Below are positions 37,140 to 49,424 of a DNA stretch of 64,000 bases, one piece after another. The notes under the pieces are model-generated. The model made no database searches and was not told where the DNA came from. It was given only the letters and a program-made list of their open reading frames with translations. Made by a program: the position numbers and the translations under genes. Position 1 is the stretch's first letter. Every line of letters starts with the position of its first letter. Source of the stretch: Chiridota heheva (Eukaryota > Echinodermata > Holothuroidea > Apodida > Chiridotidae); the NCBI GenBank assembly GCA_020152595.1, contig JAIGNY010001459.1, positions 1,204,501 through 1,268,500 on the forward strand, in the 5' to 3' direction.

Positions 37140-37715
37140 ACTTAAGCCAGTGTACTTAGAGTACTTGAGTGGTTGTGTGTTAGAGTGGTTGTGTAGAGCT
37201 TAGAGTGGTTGTGAGCTTAGAGTGGTTGTGAGCTTAGAGTGGTTGTGAGCTTAGAGCTTAGGTGGTTGTGAGCTTAGAGTGGTTTGAGCTTAGAGTGGTT
37301 GTGAGCTTAGAGTGGTTGTGAGCTTGGTTGTGAGCTTAGAGTGGTTGTGAGCTTAGAGTGGTTGTGAGCTTAGAGTGGTTGTGAGCTTAGAGTGGTTGTG
37401 AGCTTAGAGTGGTTGTGAGCTTAGAGTGGTTGTGAGCTTAGAGTGGTTGTGAGCTTAGAGTGGTTGTGAGCTTAGAGCGGTTGTGAGCTTAGAGCGGTTG
37501 TGAGCTTAGAGCGGTTGTGAGCTTAGAGGGTTGTGAGCTTAGAGCGGTTGTGAGCTTAGAGCGGTTGTGAGCTTAGAGCGGTGAGCTTAGAGTGGTTGTG
37601 AGCTTAGAGTGGTTGTGAGCTTAGAGTGGTTGTGAGCTTAGAGTGGTTGTGAGCTTAGAGTGGTTGTGAGCTTAGAGTGGTTGTGAGCTTAGAGTGGTTG
37701 TGAGCTTAAAGTGGT
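37140..37715. repeat. 17-bp minisatellite
   Basis: About 33 units of GTGGTTGTGAGCTTAGA. A central block carries GCGGTTGTG in place of GTGGTTGTG. Several units are shortened (37250-37330). Confidence 0.96.
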
Positions 37716-38364
37716 TGGTGTTGGCTTGAGATGGGGGAGAAAGAATTATTAGTATGTCCTTGGACTGGTGACTCTTTTGATTGACACTTGGTTATCGCTG
37801 GTTATTTGGAAGATCGTGGTGGATGGCGATGGAGGTAACTATAGGGTTCAATGGTTTGAGTGATGTTGACCGCAGTGTCATCCTCTGACAACGAAACCTA
37901 AGGACTTGGGGCCAGCACCCTCAATGAAAAAAGTAGGGGGGAGGAGTAAGTGGGGAGGGGGTATTAAGTATATTGGTATCCTAAGTGTATTGGTTATCAA
38001 CATATCAAGGCAGATTTGCAATCTGCTTAAAGCAGGTTTTCACCCGCAGCAATGCCTTAAATGGCAGAGACTCCAGGGGACCAGACGGGCTTCTGGACCT
38101 TATGCCCTTAAGGCTTTGCTCTACGTGCGCAGTGATAGAGCGATACACATGATTTGACTTTGTAATTCCCTCCGCAATTGGTGTAAAACACTGATGTGTG
38201 TTGTGACATGTCTACAACTAGATTCCCGTTTTGAAAATAGTCCCATGAAATTGTCAAATACGCATTACACCATATCATACAGTTCCCTGACATCAATCTA
38301 ACGAAGAGTACACGGGATTTGAAGGGGGAACTTGCCCCTACTTTTTCTGATATTCATGGCATGC
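37716..38364. other. Unique sequence, nothing recognised
   Basis: Short frames on both strands lack support. Confidence 0.4.
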
Positions 38365-38790
38365 AAGCACCCCACCACACACACACACAAACCTTTTTAT
38401 TCTGACCCCACACACACAAATGGTGCAAGCCCCCACACACACACAAACCTTTTTTTGATATGGTGGCATGCAAGCCCCCAACACCCACACACACAAACCT
38501 TTTTTTCTGATATGGTGGCATGCAACCCCCACACACACACACCTTTTTTGATATGGTGGCATGCAAGCCCCCCCACACACACACACAAACCTTTTTTTTG
38601 ATATGGTGGCATACAACCCCACACACACACCTTTTTTTTTTGATATGGTGGCATGCAAGCCCCCCCACACACACACACACAAACCTTTTTCTAATATGGT
38701 GGCATGCAAGCCCCCACCCCACACACATGAGCCTTTTTCTGATATGGTGGCATGCAAGCCCCCCCTCCACATACACGCACCTTGTTTTCT
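38365..38790. repeat. About 47-bp minisatellite
   Basis: About nine units, core TTTGATATGGTGGCATGCAA with C-runs, an ACACACAC tract and AAACCTTTTTT. Unit length varies through the homopolymers. Confidence 0.94.
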
Positions 38791-39337
38791 GATATGGATG
38801 GTAAGGGCACCCTAGAGTTTATATGTCAAAGAGAAATAATTGAGTGGGCCACCTGATTTATAATTGCTGCCATGAACAAAATGAACAAAGTTTGTCCTTC
38901 TTCAGTTTGCTTGAGACAAATCAATGCTTGCAATGTTTCCTCATCAAGGTTTAGGTCACTCCACAAATTGCATGAACTTAAATCCAGTGCGCTGCTTTCT
39001 TTCAGGATGTTGCTTTCTTTCAGGATGTTTGCATTCCCCTAGAGCATTTTACAACCCACCCTGTAATCAGAATCTAATCAGGTATCAAAAGTGGAGCAGG
39101 ATGACTGATTAAGGAGTCCTTCAGGATTGCACATTTTCACATAAATACAATTAACTGAGGTTGCTGGTGTTGGTCCCATGACCATCTGATTACGCTAAGA
39201 GAAGTCTTGAAATCACAGTCTCTTATTCGCTTCAAGATGCAAGTTTTTACTCTTGTAAAAGCAAAGTGCTACACAGAAAATGAAACAATGTTGAGATAAT
39301 CAGAAGAGGCAGTATGAACTGAAGGAATCAGATTTAA
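38791..39337. other. Unique sequence, nothing recognised
   Basis: A short duplication of CTTTCTTTCAGGATGTT lies near 38994-39028. Confidence 0.4.
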
Positions 39338-39654
39338 AGGAATATTCCCATGGGTTTTTTTTATTATATTTTTGTTTTATTAGTAGTAGTAGTATTTGAA
39401 AGAGCATACGTCTAGAGCCAATTTGGTACAAAAATTAGGTTGATATCATATTCCATTCAAGAAATAAAGATTTTTAAAGATTTCTTAATTGCATTTTAAA
39501 GTTTTTGTACAGTATGATGAATTCATGTTTGATGATGACAGAGAGACAATTCCATTGCAAATGTGTATGTATTTCTTATAAGTTGCTTGCTTGTTTCTGT
39601 ATGATTAGAAACAATTTTCCAAAAAGTTATTGAAGTAGGGTATATTTGGCAATG
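39338..39654. mobile_element. Left half of the AGGAATATT MITE family
   Basis: Begins AGGAATATTCCCATGG after TTAA (39334-39337) and follows the complete copy at 51652-52221 closely: AGAGCCAATTTGGTACAAAA, then AGATTTTTAAAGATTTC, then GAAGTAGGGTATATTTGGCA. Similarity stops at about 39654, where the 24-bp array begins. The right end is missing. Confidence 0.82.
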
Positions 39655-39659
39655 CAATA

Positions 39660-40185
39660 CTGTACAAAATGTATATTCTTGAAAATGTATATTCTGCATT
39701 CCTTGAAAATGTATATTGTTTATTCCTTGAAAATGTATATTCTACATTCCCTTGAAAATGAAAATAAATAGTCTACATTCCTTGAAAATGTATATTCTTG
39801 AAAATAAACATTCCCTGAAAATGTATATTCTACATTCCCTGAAAATGTATATTCTACATTCCTAAAAATGTATAAAATATGAAAATATTCTTCATTCCTT
39901 GAAAATGTATATTCTTCATTCCTTGAAAATGTATATTCTACATTCCTTGAAAATGTATATTCTACATTCCTTGAAAATGTATATTCTTCATTCCTTGAAA
40001 ATGTAAATTTGTCATTCCATTCCTTGAAAATAAATAATCTACACTTCTTATATTCTACATTCCTTGATAATGAATATCCTTCATTCCTTGAAAATAGATA
40101 ATCTACATTCCTTGAAAATGAATATTCTACATTCCTTGAAAATGAATATTCTACATTCCTTGAAAATAAATAATCTACCCTTAAT
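39660..40185. repeat. About 24-bp minisatellite
   Basis: About 20 imperfect units, core CATTCCTTGAAAATGTATAT followed by TCTA. Variants have AATAAATAATCTA. Confidence 0.93.
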
Positions 40186-41243
40186 GATCCTCACAAAGAA
40201 GATTTAGCCTACCAACTCAATGGAAAACATCAAGGTGAATTTTTTGCTTTTCTTCCCTTAAGCACTATACTTTTTTAGCACTAGCAATGTTTTCACTTGT
40301 AATAATAAAATGTTTTCCAAACAGTCACTCATGCACTCAAGAGTGGGTATTGCTTCATCAATAAAGAGATGATGATAAATTCAAATTCAAATAATGCATA
40401 AGCTAAATAGGACAATACATCTCACTGAAAGTATAAGTACCAAAATCTTGTTTTCACAACATATTTTGCAATAATCATTTTGCTCCATAAATTGAGAATA
40501 ATATAACATTTTAAAGCAATCACAATTTTTATTTTGTATTTTAAACGTTGAATTTAGCCCTCCAACTAATTATCCTTTACAATAATTTTGATTGCTGTTT
40601 TCTTCAAATCATAATCCATACAATAATAGGCGGGGTTTGGGGGAGCAAGTGGGGCACTTGTGTTTGTATCTTTTGTTTAGTGATTTTGTGTATCTTAGTA
40701 TGATTTTGCCCCCCCCCCACCCCTTCCTCCTCCTCCTCCCAAACTTTTCTGTATGCATACAATATTAGTTCAACATACATGTACTGTACTATAAGTTCAA
40801 CATACATGTGCTGTACCACTTCACTACCCATTTCCTACTTCAAAGTAGATCTAATGAAAAGGACAAACATGTTTTCATGCCATGAATAATCTGCACAACA
40901 GCCATATTGTACTGTATACAAGCACACCATGAAAATACTTATTGATCTTTGCAAGCATAATTATGTTCATCCTGTCTAACGAAACTGAGATTTGTTATTG
41001 GGAACCAGGGAAACCTTGATCAAAACTAGGTCAAGCTTGAGTTTAGCCCTCCTATTAATTATCCTTGACGATACTATGATTCTATTTTTGGCTTAAATCT
41101 TTATTTATTAATCTTCTACATTTGATACAGTAGTCAGCTCATAATGAACCACTTTACTAGTTTTCTACTACGAAGTAAATACTGATAAAAAGCACTAAAA
41201 CCATGTCCTCATGCCATGAATAAAAATTATTGTACAGTATACA
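40186..41243. other. Unique sequence, nothing recognised
   Basis: Holds a small C-rich tract (40709-40740) and a duplicated GTTCAACATACATGT. Words near 40545-40580 recur near 41040-41070 (TTTAGCCCTCC...AATTATCCTT), a faint old duplication. Confidence 0.4.
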
Positions 41244-41505
41244 TCCATACCGAGCAGCAAAAAGTATACATTAATACCGAGTGGCAAAAAGTATACATCA
41301 ATACCGAGCGGCAAAAAGTATACATCAATAACGAGCAGCAAAAAGTATACATCAATACCGAGCGGCCAAAAGTATACCTCAATACCGAGTGGCAAAAAGT
41401 ATACATCAATACCGAGCGGCAAAAAGTATACATCCACAATACCGAGCGGCAAAAAGTATACATTAATACTGAGCAGCAAAAAGTATACATCAATACCGAG
41501 CGGCA
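41244..41505. repeat. 27-bp minisatellite
   Basis: About ten units, core CAATACCGAGCGGCAAAAAG followed by TATACAT. The nine-codon period leaves frames open on both strands. Confidence 0.95.
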
Positions 41506-41644
41506 AAGTTCCAAAAGACACTTCAAGACTTCTCATATTAGATGAAGGAGCCTTATTTTTCTTCTCTTGAACTTAAACTTTGCTGAGACAGACAAGACTC
41601 ACAAGAGCATATAGGATTTGTAATCTGGCAAGGAGGTTGATATA

Positions 41645-41922
41645 ATAATAATTTCTGGGGTTAAAGATGTAGGATCCTGTGTGGGGTTAAACAAGTACTG
41701 TAGGATCCCAGTGGACGGAAAGATGAAGGGTCCTGTGTGGGTTTAAAGATGTATTATCCTGTGTGGGGTTAAAGATGTAGGGTCCTGTCTGGGGTTAAAG
41801 ATGTACGATTCTGCGTCGGGTTTAAAGATATATGATCCTGTGTGGGGTTGAAGATGTTGGATCTTGTGTGGAGTTAAAGATGTAGGATCCTGTGTGGGTT
41901 AGGGTTAGGGTTAGACAGACAT
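41645..41922. repeat. 26-bp minisatellite ending in telomere-like motif
   Basis: About nine imperfect units, core GTGTGGGGTTAAAGATGTAG followed by GATCCT. The final unit runs into three GGGTTA hexamers (about 41897-41917), the metazoan telomere repeat in register. Confidence 0.9.
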
Positions 41923-42186
41923 CAGTTACACTTTTGTAGACAAATTTTACATTTCGGGAGCTTGAATTCTAAAAACTACATGAAATATTTCTTATTCAAA
42001 TACAAGTTTTATGAATCATACACAAATCATACTTGAGCCAGAATTCTAAAAGCAAAACTGATAAAAAGTAGAAGGAGATGCATTTTAACACAAAAGTTTG
42101 TACAGGCACAAATGGGAGCTCACGTACAATTTGATTACACTTCACTCATTATACTCTGTGTGATGGAAGGAGCTAAAAATTGTTAG

Positions 42187-42730
42187 CTTGTCACGAGTGT
42201 GCTGCATTGCTTGTCATGAGCGTGTTGCATTGCTTGTCAAGAGCGTGTTGCATTGCTTGTCAAGAGCGTGTTGCATTGCTTGTCGCGAGCGTGTTGCATT
42301 GCTTGTCGCGAGCGTGTTGCATTGCTTGTCGCGAGCGCGTTGCATTGCTTGTCGCGAGTGCGTTGCATTGCTTGTCGCGAGCGCGTTGCATTGCTTGTCG
42401 CGAGCGCGTTGCATTGCTTGTCGCGAGCGCGTTGCATTGCTTGTCGCGAGCGCGTTGCATTGCTTGTCGCGAGCGTGCTGCATTGCTTGTCGCGAGCGTG
42501 CTGCACTGATTGTCGCAAGCGTGCTGCACTGCTTGTCGTGAGCGTTCTGCATTGCTTGTCGCGAGCGTGCTGCACTGCTTGTCGCGAGCCGTGCTGCATT
42601 GCTTGTCGTAAGCGTGCTGCATTGCTTGACGCGAGCGTGCTGCATTGCTTGTCACGAGCGTGGTGCATTGCTTGTCACGAGCGTGCTGCATTGCTTGTCA
42701 CGAGTGTGCTGCATTGTTTGCTGCAAGCTA
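42187..42730. repeat. 23-bp minisatellite
   Basis: About 23 units, core GCGTTGCATTGCTTGTCGCG. CpG-rich in the centre (GTCGCGAGCGCG) and decaying to CA/TG at both sides (GTCACGAGTG, GTCAAGAGCG). This is the most CpG-dense stretch of the window. Confidence 0.95.
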
Positions 42731-43065
42731 TTATTTCTGTAATTTCTTTAAAAACCCACAGATTCTAACCAAACTGTTATTTTCATGTTGTGCACCCGGA
42801 CATATATTCAACTTTCAAGCTTATTGGTCTCTCCTATAGCTTTTGTAGAAGAGTATTTTGACTCCATCTCCCATGGATTCCCTGACTAATAAACCTATAC
42901 AGACACACTGTCAATTTAATTCAAGTATATTAAAGTGACAACTTCAGACTTCCTCTTTCCTCAATAATTGTTCCCTGAGGTTTATGTGAGGCCATACAGT
43001 AGTTTTGACTTGAAAAATGACATGTGACAAACTGTGAAATAAAATCAGCATTTTAATTCTTATAA
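42731..43065. other. Unique sequence, nothing recognised
   Basis: No supported feature. Confidence 0.4.
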
Positions 43066-43953
43066 CAAATCCTTATGAAGTACTGTACTGCACCTGGTCA
43101 TAAAGGTGAAATGGACAATAAATACAAATCCTCATGAAGTACTGTACTGCACCTGGTTGTATAGGTGAAATGGACAATAAATACAAAATCCTCATGAAGT
43201 ACTGTACTGCACCTGGTCATATAGGTGAAATGGGCAATAAATACAAATCCTCATGGAGTACTGTACTGCACCTGGTCATATAGGTGAAATGGGCAATAAA
43301 TACAAATCCTCATGAAGTACTGTACTGCACCTGGTCATATAGGTGAAATGGACAATAAATACAAATCCTCATGGAGTACTGTACTGCACCTGGTCATGTA
43401 GGTGAAATGGACAATAAATACAAATCCTCATGGAGTACTGTACTGCACCTGGTCATATAGGTGAAATGGGCAATAAATACAAATCCTCATGGAGTACTGT
43501 ACTGCACCTGGTCATATAGGTGAAATGGGCAATAAATACAAATCCTCATGAAGTACTGTACTGCACCTGGTCATATAGGTGAAATGGACAATAAATACAA
43601 ATCCTCATGAAGTACTGCACTGCACCTGGTCATATAGGTGAAATGGACAATAAATACAAATCCTCATGAAGTACTGTACTGCACCTGGTCATATAGGTGA
43701 AATGGACAATAAATACAAATCCTCATGAAGTACTGTACTGCACCTAGTCATATAGGTGAAATGGACAATAAATACAAATCCTCATGAAGTACTGTACTGC
43801 ACCTGGTCATATACGTGAAATGAACAATAAATACACATCCTCATGAAGTACTGTACTGCACCTGGTCATATAGGTGAAATGGACAATAAATACAAATCCT
43901 CATGAAGTACGGTACTGCACTTGGTCATATAGGTGAAATGGACAATAAATGTA
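43066..43953. repeat. 59-bp minisatellite
   Basis: About 15 highly similar units, core CATGAAGTACTGTACTGCAC followed by CTGGTCATATAGGTGAAATG. Low divergence suggests recent expansion. Confidence 0.97.
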
Positions 43954-44021
43954 TACAAATCTATATATTATGGTAGCATTGCTTAGTGTCTTTTTTTCTT
44001 TTTTTTTTTCTTTAAATAACA

Positions 44022-44257
44022 GGACATTGAGAAAGAATACCTACACAAACTATGGCGTACATTGCGTGAAACAGAAAAGTCGTCAATGCAGTTTGCCCTC
44101 TGGCCACAAACCTACAGTATATGTACACTGCATAAATTTCCATTTTGTTTTAAAAAACTCTAAACAAAATTTGCAGTATCAAAGAGTCTACTGGCAACCA
44201 GATACATATTTTATTATGGCCTTGGGAGGTGTTGAAAATGAATTCAAAGAATTGTAG
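44022..44257 (+). CDS. Candidate terminal exon, unidentified
   Basis: A long T-rich tract (43991-44012) leads to AAATAACAG at 44014-44022, a very strong acceptor for the plus strand. Two frames are open behind it. One runs to a stop at 44161 and begins DIEKEYLHKLWRTLRETEKS. The other runs to TAG at 44257 and includes CSLPSGHKPTVYVHCINFHF and ends GGVENEFKEL. Neither matches a family I recognise. The longer one has many aromatic and Cys residues. No upstream exon is identified, though the ATG-donor at 26146 is on the same strand. The acceptor is real in appearance, but the coding call is weak. Confidence 0.25.
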
Positions 44258-44774
44258 GAGATCCAGAATTGTCATAGCCTATTTGAAACTTTGCACTCCT
44301 TGAAATAGCAAATTGTGTCATGAGTGTTGCATCTTTCTGTAAGTCCCTCCTGAAGTTTGTGAGTCCCTCCTGAAGTTCCCAAGTGTTTTTGATATCAGTT
44401 GGAGTGGCGCTGACAGCTTACCCTTCACATGGCCCCAGATATGCCACATGGATATATATAAATGTTTAGTAGTCCATTCTCCTCTTTGGCATTATTGGAA
44501 ATTTCATGATATTTGAAGATGTATTATTGTATAAAAATATAGGAATTGAAACTTTATAAAGTGTTTTTCGAGGTTTTTCTGGGTCCAGATTTTGAGGCAA
44601 TGACCTTTTTACAATTTTTGTTTTTAGCTCTTCAGTAAATTTAACCTAGAGAAAAGTTAAAAGACCATTAATTTGACACAATTTCTAAAAAATATAATGC
44701 CATCATAATTTTTTTCTTCAATCTACATAATTCCCTCCCCCTCCCCAGGCTGGCTGCATCCCTATCATACTTCA
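44258..44774. other. Unique sequence, nothing recognised
   Basis: A short duplication of GAGTCCCTCCTGAAGTT lies near 44340-44376. Confidence 0.4.
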
Positions 44775-47172
44775 GTTAGTTGGGTAGCTGGGTATGGTTG
44801 TCAGAAACCTGTTAGGCGCCATGTCAAAAGTAGGCCGGCCAGCCGATGTTCGGCCGCCGACCAGCCCACCGCGGCCTGGCTGAGTTGCTAAGCAAGATAT
44901 TCTTGCTAAGCAAGATATTTAACAAAAGAATTCAGGCCGCGGCGCTCAGAGCTCAATAAAAACCCACTGCACAGAGTGGCTATTGTTAGTAGATACATAC
45001 GTAGTGTGATACAAATGTTTTGTAAATGCATATTGTGCACGCCATTCAAGGAAGTTTCTCTTCCTTTAATTTCTGCCATTAACAACATTGGAAAAAAAAA
45101 ACATTTGCCATTTTCATCATCACATATCTCGAATGTTGATAATCAGTAAACATATAATCTGTCCGTAAATGTGCAGAAAGATCAATAAAACAAATAATTT
45201 TTGATGAATTGGTTGCAACTTTTTAAGGGAATGTTAAAAGACAACATTCTGTAAATCACATCGCAAAAGGTAGAATTTATTTTCAATACACAAACTGATA
45301 CTGCAATATTGGGTTGTATACAGTCCCAGATAGGGCTTACAAAGCGTATGAATATTCCTGAATTATTTATATTTTAGCCCTGGATTGAATCATTGCGAGA
45401 CTTCCTGGGGAATTTCCATTACAACATTAACAGTAGCGGTTTTTTGGCAATTATTATCATGAGATTACTGCACACCTGCCAACTTTAATACGAGGAAAGT
45501 TTTCAGTCAGAAAGTTTGAACGAAATTTGCGTGGACGATATAAAAGACAATTCATTTGACACATGGGCCATCAATACTCAATTGCTTTACGTAGTCAATG
45601 GAACATAGTTTTTAAAAGAATTGAGTGCTCTCGTTTATGAACATTGACATATAAGCCTAGATTCAAAGAAGTACGAGGTTTTTGTATAATTCATGCAACT
45701 TTTATTGTTTCAGGGCCTACTATCAGGAATTGGAAAATAGGATTTCCCCATTAGAAAGAAAAGATAAAGCACACAGAAGTCCATTTATTTGTCTGGATAC
45801 TCTAAAAAAGAAAACAAATCTTTAAAAATAATTTTTTTTTTTCCATGTTCTCATTTACGATACGGGAAATAACTTAGTGCGTGATACAAAACAATACAAG
45901 AGTGACAATGTACGTAAAACCCGACGTAATCAGCAGGATTTTTTTTCTTTTCTATTATTCCTAACATCAAAACAACTATGTTTGTGAAGCCGCACGGCGC
46001 CAGTCTACCTGTGTAGCCAGTCAAGCGTGTCACAAAATTGTTGTCCAAGTGTATATAACTGAGGTCGGCGGCTGTGCAGATTATAAAGTGGTTGCTATGA
46101 GCCCTATTGTTTGGTGTTATATCGGCATGGCGCGGCTATCTGCCCGGCTACCGGCCAGCCTTACTTTCGACACGGAGCCTTAGTTGGGTATGGTTGTTGT
46201 CGATAACCTCTTAGCTGGGTATGGTTGTTGTCAGTAACCAGTTAGCTGGGTATGGTTGTTGTCAGTAACCCGTTAGCTCGGTATGGTTGTTGTCAGTAAC
46301 CTGTTAGCTGGGTATGGTTGTTGTCAGTAACCTGTTAGCTGGGTATGGTTGTTGTCAGTAACCAGTTAGCTGGGTATGGTTGTTGTTAGTAACCAGTTAG
46401 CTATGTATGGTTATTTCCAGTAACCAGTTAGCTGGGTATGGTTGTTGTCAGTAACCTGTCAGCTGGGTATGGTTGTTGTCAGTAACCAGTTAGCTGGGTA
46501 TGGTTCTTGTCAGTAACCTGTAAGTTGGGTATGGTTGTTGTCAGTAACCTGTTAGCTGGGTATGGTTGTTGTCAGTAACCTGTTAGCTGGGTATGGTTGT
46601 TGTCAGTAACCTGTTAGCTGGGTATGGTTGTTGTCAGTAACCAGTTAGCTGGGTATGGTTGTTGTCAGTAACCAGTTCGCTGGGTATGATTATTGTCAGT
46701 AACCAGTTAGCTGGGTATGGTTGTTGTCAGTAACCTGTCAGCTGGGTATGGTTGTCGTCAGTAACATGCTAGCTGGGTGTGGTTGTTGTCAGTAACTTGT
46801 CAGCTGGGTATGGTTGTTGTCAGTAACCAGTTAGCTGGGTATGGTTGTTGTCAGTAACCTGTCAGCTGGGTATGGTTGTTGTCAGTAACCAGTTAGCTGG
46901 GTATGGTTGTTGTCAGTAACCTGTCAGCTGGGTATGGTTGTTGTCAGTAACCAGTTAGCTGGGTATGGTTGTTGTCAATAACCTGTTGGCTGGGTATGGT
47001 TGTTGTCAGTAACCTGTTAGCTGGGTATGGTTGTTGTCAGTAACCTATTAGCTGGGTATGGTTGTTGTCAGTAACCTGTTAGCTGAGTATGGTTGTTGTC
47101 AGTAGCCTGTTAGCTGGGTATGGTTGTTGTCAGTAAGCTGTTAGCTGGGTATGGTTGTTGTCAGTAATCTGT
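44774..47172. repeat. 31-bp minisatellite split by the Harbinger-like element
   Basis: About one unit lies at 44774-44814, then about 32 units run from 46180 to 47172, core GTTAGCTGGGTATGGTTGTT followed by GTCAGTAACCT. The CCAGTTAGC and CCTGTTAGC/CCTGTCAGC variants alternate around 46440-46960. Confidence 0.95.
44815..46179. mobile_element. PIF/Harbinger-like non-autonomous transposon, 1,365 bp
   Basis: Left terminus GGCGCCATGTCAAAAGTAGG then CCGGCCAG. The right terminus, read inverted, is GGCTCCGTGTCGAAAGTAAG then GCTGGCCGG. Both are flanked by TTA (44812-44814 and 46180-46182). A 3-bp TTA target and a GG start fit the PIF/Harbinger superfamily. The ends are GC-rich (GGCCGCCGACCAGCC, GGCCGCGGCGC) in an AT-rich interior, and TTGCTAAGCAAGATAT is duplicated near the left end. 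No transposase or Myb-like frame is recognised. It lies within the first unit of the 31-bp array. Confidence 0.8.
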
Positions 47173-47280
47173 TATATACCTGAGTATGTTTGTTTGTCTG
47201 AGTAACCCTTAAAGTATCTCAATGTAAAATTTTGGGGTTGTCCACTCTTTAGAAGCGAGAAAAAGCTATTATGACACGTG

Positions 47281-47716
47281 TCTGTTTGTTTGTTTGCTTG
47301 TACATGATCCTCCCTTACGAACTCGGCAAGACTCCAATATGGAGCATAGTTTGGCAAGCTATAGCCTGCATAGCAGATGCCAGTCTCGTGCGACCGGGAC
47401 GGAAGTGGATGAACACCAGGTTTTCACCCTACTCTTTTCGAGAAGTGTTCAGAGAACCAGGTAGGGTGTGACTGTCCTACCATCAGGACCGATGGCTTAA
47501 CGTCCCCTCCGAAGGAACGGCGAGCACCATTCAACCATTGCAATTTTTCTCAACAGCTGAACGAGGAGCAGGAGTTGCAAATGACGTACTTCCGCTCCGA
47601 TGATAGGCGTATCTGTCTGCATAGCTGTGGAAAAGCTGGTTACACCTGTCCGAGGCTTGAACCGGGTACCTCCAGTATCTCAGTCGTGTGCTCTACCAAC
47701 TGGACTACCCGACTCC
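47281..47716 (-). mobile_element. tRNA-derived SINE, copy B
   Basis: On the minus strand the head reads GGGTAGTCCAGTTGGTAGAG (A-box region), then GACTGAGATACTGGAGGT and a B-box-like GGTTCAAGCC. The same GACTGAGATRCTGGAGGT occurs in copy A. The body has TGGTTCTCTGAACACTTCTC and GTTCATCCACTTCC, as in copy A. The 3' end is GGAGGATCATGTACAAGCAA followed by ACAAACAAACAG, a CAAA-type tail. The tail resembles the end of the LINE at 27320 (AAACAAGCAAACAAAT), which could be its mobilising partner. The TSD is not clear. Confidence 0.8.
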
Positions 47717-49424
47717 TTGTGTCAGGTGCTGTGGTACTATCATTTGTTCAGTTGTTGTATTCAGTAATATACAGGTCCCTCTTTCCTCGTCATATGCCTC
47801 TCACTCTCATCCCTTTCCATCTCTTATTTTCCCCTATATCTCTGCTCTCTCTTCATCCCATTTTTCCAATATCAAATTTTCCAAAAACCCATTTCTCACA
47901 ACCCATTATACCTCCATCCATCTCTTTTCACACCCTCTCCCATTCCCATTTCTCCCTTTCCACCTTCCCTACCCCACCCTGCTGACTGACCTCTTGTGTA
48001 TTTTTGTGATTTTACAGTTTTCAGTAACATGCTATAACAAATGTCAAGCTTGGCCTGGTGCCAATTGAATTTTAAAAGACAAAAGGGATTTAAATTAAAG
48101 TTAAAATTCAGGGATATTGTTAACAGTATCCCATGGCTAAATATTCAATGTATTTGTCATCAAACTTAAATCTTTAACACCAAGAAATGTTTTTCAACAA
48201 AATGATGAAATTTGAAATTAAATAATTTTCTGCAAGGAATGTGCCATCTCCGCAATACTTCACAAATGCTTTCAGCTGTTTGCTCTTACTACCTGACTTC
48301 ATTTGCAATCCCATCTTAAGATACATACATTTTGTGGAAGGAGAACGGATTAAAAAAAAAATATGTTAGATCGATTCAACTTTACAATTAAAGTCTCTCC
48401 AGCACGTATCAACCTTTAATCACTCACCTTCAGGGTATGCAATGTTGGGTGTTGTTTCAATAAATTTTAAGTTAAGAAAACAATTCATGTTAACATTATT
48501 TTGGGAGTTCAAAAAAGAAAAAAGTTCATATCAAATCTTTCCAGATTTGTAAGCAATTTTTTAAAGCAGGTGAATGTTTTGAATAAAAAGTGCACACAAC
48601 CTGGCAGCAATGCAGAGAGATACAAAAGTATAGAACAATTATTCTGTTATAAAAGTGTGCAGATATTTTACAACATTTCTTATATAAGGTCTAGACATTT
48701 ACACTATGCACCATACACTTGTTTTACAATACACTGGAAACCATCAAAAAGTCATAACTATAGTTGGTCAATAAATGAAACAATATCTCGTTTTCAGACA
48801 ATAAAACAGGATATAAAAAATATTGACATTGTAACACCAAACGAAAAGGTGACTTAACACTTACCACCCCTTCACCTCTGCCTCTCCCCCCCAACAAAAA
48901 ACAAAAACATTACCAGTATTTTCAAAATGTATAGCTACAGTGCTGTAAAGTATGTTTTTTGTTAATCAGGAGTAATGCACAATTAAATATGAATTTGTGG
49001 TTTATAAAGTTCCCCAAATGTTACCCTGGCGCTACAACTGTTCAACAATATATCTTTTTATTAAATGCAACAATACAAAACTATAGACTTGTCATTTGAA
49101 AAAACCGAAAATCACTAGAATCACACACTTTAAAGCTTATGTCCTTAGCATTTAAGTTTACCAGCGCATGACTCTTACTGTAATTGCCCAGCATCCAAAC
49201 TCTCATTCCTTAAATGATTGAGAGGAAACACTCTCTTTCAAATCGCGTCAACAACTTCCCTTAATTATTCACACAGGGAAAGTGCACAAGGACAATTGAT
49301 GGCAAAACAGCTAACGTACTAATTTATATTTTATTACCATATAGCCAAGGTGCACAAGCTCTGACACAGTTATTCTGCTTCAGTTTGATGAGAATTTACA
49401 ATACATTTTCTGCCACAGATGAGG
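47717..49424. other. Unique sequence, nothing recognised
   Basis: A pyrimidine-rich stretch lies at about 47780-47985 (TCTCCC and CCATTTC words). No supported exon. The 118-codon plus-strand frame at 48501-48857 has no known motif. Confidence 0.4.

Noticed and set aside
38338-38815. Cys/Val-rich frames on both strands
   Set aside because: Translation of AC-rich 47-bp repeats.
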